Origin: Gigaspora margarita
Lineage: Eukaryota; Glomeromycota; Glomeromycetes; Diversisporales; Gigasporaceae
Assembly: GCA_009809945.1 (NCBI GenBank)
Contig: WTPW01000021.1
Span: 369,846 to 433,845, forward strand
Length of the DNA stretch: 64,000 nt
Direction: 5' to 3'
Below, one piece after another: positions 60,861 to 64,000 of the stretch. The position numbers and the translations under genes are program-made. The notes under the pieces were generated by a model that saw only the letters and a list, made by a program, of their open reading frames with translations, was not told the DNA's origin and searched no databases. Every line of letters begins with the position of its first letter. The first letter of the stretch is position 1.

Positions 60861-61306
60861 AATTCTTAATATTCTGGCTAATAAATGAATAATTATTGCT
60901 TAAAATTCATATCGGTGTATCTGTATTATCTGATAAATAGAAAAATTAACCCGCCTCTCAAAAGTTTTTCAGATCATGTGACTTTGCATGTTTGATGGAC
61001 GATATGTTTCATTTTTAAATAAACTTTTTTATGATATAAGTGAACAATAATGAAATGAAATAACAATAATGAGTATATAAATTAATGTATATCAAATGGT
61101 CTGAAAATTTTTTAGGCAGTGAACCCGGTTGAGAAATACCTTGTTCCTAATTCCGGCCAAATTTGCAGATCATTTGGCCAGAATTATAACAAACCAATTT
61201 TAATTCCGGTCAGATGATCTGCAATTTTGACAGAATTGTATGCGACGGGTTTCTTTTGGGTACAAATAAGGGGACGTCTAAAGCGGAGGCAACCATATTT
61301 AATAAT

Positions 61307-61514
61307 TGTCGCAGCTGATGCTGCAAACGGCTGATGCTGAAATTTAGGGTTACAATTTGAAAATATATGCCCTGCTAAAATCCACATATACTCTTTAATA
61401 ATCAATTCTAACCCTAAACCCTAACCCAACCCTAAAAAAAAACTGACAATAAAAAATTTGTATCAAAATAGGATAAAATTTCAGCATCAGCCGTTTTCAG
61501 CATCAGCTGCAACA
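61307..61514. mobile_element. 208-bp MITE with 5-bp duplication and telomere-like core (second copy)
   Basis: Same family as 59191-59418: starts TGTCGCAGCTGATGCTGCAA, ends TTTTCAGCATCAGCTGCAACA, contains CCCTAAACCCTAACCCAACC. ATAAT flanks both sides (61302-61306, 61515-61519). It is about 20 bp shorter in the A-rich middle. Confidence 0.88.
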
Positions 61515-61571
61515 ATAATTTTTCAATTAACTTTAGGGTTAGGGTCGTCCTATATTAGGGTTAAGTAGATA

Positions 61572-61758
61572 CAGTCAACACCCCTTACAATCACCAATTT
61601 GGTTACATATTTACTTTTTTCAAAAAAGTGCTTATAAAGAGGTTGTGCTTTTATAGAGGTATTTTTTTATATATTTAATAGTAAATTGTTATTAATAAAA
61701 ATGTGATATAGTATTATGATGTGATTGTAGAGGAGGTGATTGTATGGGAGGTTGACTG
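61572..61758. mobile_element. 187-bp CAGTC-ended MITE, TA duplication
   Basis: The left CAGTCAACACCCCTTACAAT and the inverted right CAGTCAACCTCCCATACAAT, then CACC. TA at 61570-61571 and 61759-61760. Same length class and interior as 48581-48768. Confidence 0.88.
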
Positions 61759-61900
61759 TATATATAAGCAAAATTGCCTTCCCGACATATTTGCTTAACA
61801 CATCGAGGTAGGTTTATGACTGCCATTTTTTTTATATTCTGATTGGCGGTTGATCACAGGATTTGCCTCCACTCCTGCAGATCATTTGGCCAGATCTGGG

Positions 61901-62967
61901 CGTTTTTGATACTCCTGCACTTACTTTTTTGATACTGATCGACATGAAAATCCCCAGTAAAATAAGAATTTTCAAAACTTTGAGCGAAGATATCTTGGCA
62001 ACCATAAGACCAAATTTGGTCAAACATTTTTATTCGAATTCTATGGCTTCATAGAATTCAAATAAAAAAAATTCATCGAATTTAGTCAAGTGGTTGTCGA
62101 GTTATTTTCGCTCAAAGTCAGAGAAAATCAAAACGCCTATCAAAATAGAAGCTGCGCCAAATTTTTTATCTAACTTTGAGCGAAGATACCTCGACACCCA
62201 TCTGACCAAATTTGATAAAACTTTTTTTTTGAATTCTATAGCTTCATATAATTCAAATAAAAAAATTTTTATCGTGTTTAGTCAAGTGGTTGTCAAGATA
62301 TCTTCATTCAAAGTTAGAAAAAAATCAAAACAACTATCAAAATAGAAGCTGCGCCAAATTTTTTTATAAATTTGAGCGAAGATATCTTGACGACCATCTA
62401 ATCAAATTTGATAAAACTTTTTTATTTGAATTCTATGGCTTTATAAAATTCATATAAAAAAAGTTTTATCGAATTTGGTTAGATGGTCGTCAAGATATCT
62501 TCGCTCAAATTTAGAAAAAAATTTGGCGCAGCTTCTATTTTGATAGTTTTGACTTTGAGCGAAGATATCTTGACAACCACTTGACTAAATACGATAAAAA
62601 TTTTTTTATTTGAATTATATGAAGCTATAGAATTCAAAAAAAAAAGTTTTATCAAATTTGGTCAGATGGGTGTCGAGGTATCTTTGCTCAAAGTTAGATA
62701 AAAAATTTGGCGCAGCTTCTATTTTGATAGGCGTTTTGATTTTCTCTGACTTTGAGCGAAGACAACTTGACAACCACTTGACTAAATTCGATGAATTTTT
62801 TTTATTTGAATTCTATGAAGTCATGGAATTCGAATAAAAAAAGGTTTACCAAATTTGGTCTTATGGTTGCCAAGATATCTTCGCTCAAAGTTTTGAAAAT
62901 TCTTATTTTTACTAGGATTTTCATGTCGATCAGTATCAAAAAAGTAAGTGCAGGAGTATCAAAAACG
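61901..62967. mobile_element. 1.07-kb palindromic element made of five hairpins (palindrome B)
   Basis: It opens CGTTTTTGATACTCCTGCAC and closes GTGCAGGAGTATCAAAAACG, and is symmetrical about base 62434. The body repeats the five-hairpin plan of palindrome A with the same words (GCGAAGATATCTTGACAACC, AAAATCAAAACGCCTATCAA, AAGCTGCGCCAAA), but its outer 75 bp are unrelated to those of A. No clear target duplication is seen. Open frames at 61832-62345 on both strands are symmetry artefacts. Confidence 0.85.
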
Positions 62968-63180
62968 TAAGATTTGCATCTAGGGGTCGTCTAAAGCCAG
63001 GTGCGTTCACGTGATATAAAGCCAATCAAATCATAAAATTTGATCTTTACGGATCAGCCCGATGAGACAAAAACAAAGAAAAAAAGTGAAAAACGCCGAA
63101 AATACAGAAACCGAGTGTCTAAACCTGTATAGGAGCATTAATAAAAAATGTCGGGAAGACAATTTTACGTATAAGTCAAG

Positions 63181-63217
63181 CCCTAACCCTAACCCCTAAC
63201 TAACCCTTACCCTAATT
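63181..63217. repeat. Interstitial telomere-like repeat
   Basis: CCCTAACCCTAACCCCTAAC followed by TAACCCTTACCCTAA. A partner with TTAGGGTTAGGG lies at 61533-61545 in inverse orientation, so both may be ends of one larger element around palindrome B. Confidence 0.7.
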
Positions 63218-64000
63218 TTAATTAAATAATCAAAAACATATAAACGTACCTGGCTTTAGCCATCCCTCAGATCTAGAACAAAACAACTTTAAATGTGGTC
63301 AAGTGATCTGTAAATTTGACCAGAAATATGAATGAACGGTTTTATTGATCATGTGATGCAAATCACCGTGGTTTGTTTCTCTTTCGGCAGTCTGTGCACT
63401 ACTTGTCACCAGTGTTTAAAATTCAAATCGAAAGTTATGTTCTCAAAAGAGCATAAATTAAATTTTTATTGTTCTCAAGCACTTTTTAGTGTTCATTATA
63501 TATTAAATATATTGAACATTAATTTTTAACGAATGTTCATGTTTATATTAGCTTCAAACAATATTGATATATATTGTTTATTAATTTACAACAAAATTAA
63601 TTCAAATTAATAAAATTAATAATATAATAATTAATTCTATGATCAATTTTGCACTATTCTTGGTATGTTAATTGAAAATTTAGCTTTTCTTATACTGCAC
63701 TTACTCACTTGTAGTTTAACATATTGTGAATTAAAGTTATATATCTAACTTTTAATAATAAAATAAGTAGATTATAAATAAATAACTTATGCTCTGATAG
63801 TTTAATATAGTAAATAAAATAATTTTTAATAAAGAATTCTATTGTTAATAATAATAACTTATTTGAAAATAAATTCTATACTTACAATTCACACACTAAG
63901 TTTATGCTTATCTATTAATAATTTTTTAAACTTTGTATATGATTCTTTGTATTTTGTCAACATAACACAATGTATTATACAATTTAATTTCTAATAATTT
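63218..64000. other. Gene-less AT-rich stretch to the window end
   Basis: The open frame at 63332-63529 has no recognised domain. Nothing else is seen. Confidence 0.45.

Noticed and set aside
61832-62345. Open frames on both strands in palindrome B
   Set aside because: Produced by the symmetry and repetition of the element.

Overview
This is AT-rich eukaryotic DNA, most likely from an arbuscular mycorrhizal fungus close to Rhizophagus (Glomeromycotina). The grounds are inference from style, not a database match: short GT-AG introns of about 65-120 nt, a tyrosine-kinase-like (TKL) kinase of the type greatly expanded in that genus, an HMG-box gene, a WD-repeat-like family gene, very AT-rich intergenic DNA and a heavy load of mobile elements.

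Six host genes can be modelled exon by exon; all splice junctions keep frame. (1) 247-1169 minus: 5' part of a WD-repeat-like protein that continues past the left edge. (2) 5008-6359 minus: a complete 318-aa TKL kinase in five exons. (3) 38735-39847 plus: a Derlin/Der1-like ER membrane protein in four exons. (4) 43217-43786 minus: a secreted ML-domain (NPC2-like) lipid-binding protein in two exons. (5) 44138-48300 plus: a 1040-aa glycoprotein with six predicted membrane segments in ten exons, one only 24 nt long, divergently arranged with gene 4. (6) 54473-54907 minus: an HMG-box protein in one exon.

The middle (12982-36827) is one old Ty3/Gypsy LTR retroelement fossil that has taken in at least seven later insertions: a long tRNA-headed SINE, three small inverted-repeat elements, a second and much younger copy of the same retroelement family (22485-32475, with CTAG target duplication and LTRs about 98% alike), a 1.05-kb five-hairpin palindrome and a probable LINE fragment. 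Both retroelement copies are broken.

The rest is crowded with non-autonomous DNA elements, many with clean target duplications: TA with CAGTC-type termini (pogo/Tc1-like), 8 bp (hAT-like), 10 bp (Mutator-like) and 5 bp with TG...CA ends. The least ordinary structures are two 1.0-1.1 kb palindromes (34049-35093 and 61901-62967) that share a body of five successive hairpins but have different ends, and a degenerate tandem array with a period near 85 bp (about 58060-60610) in which every unit carries a 5'-splice-site-like word.

The host genes do not form a pathway. The ML-domain gene and the large glycoprotein gene share a 351-bp intergenic region and could be co-regulated; Derlin and ML proteins both belong to the secretory or endomembrane system.
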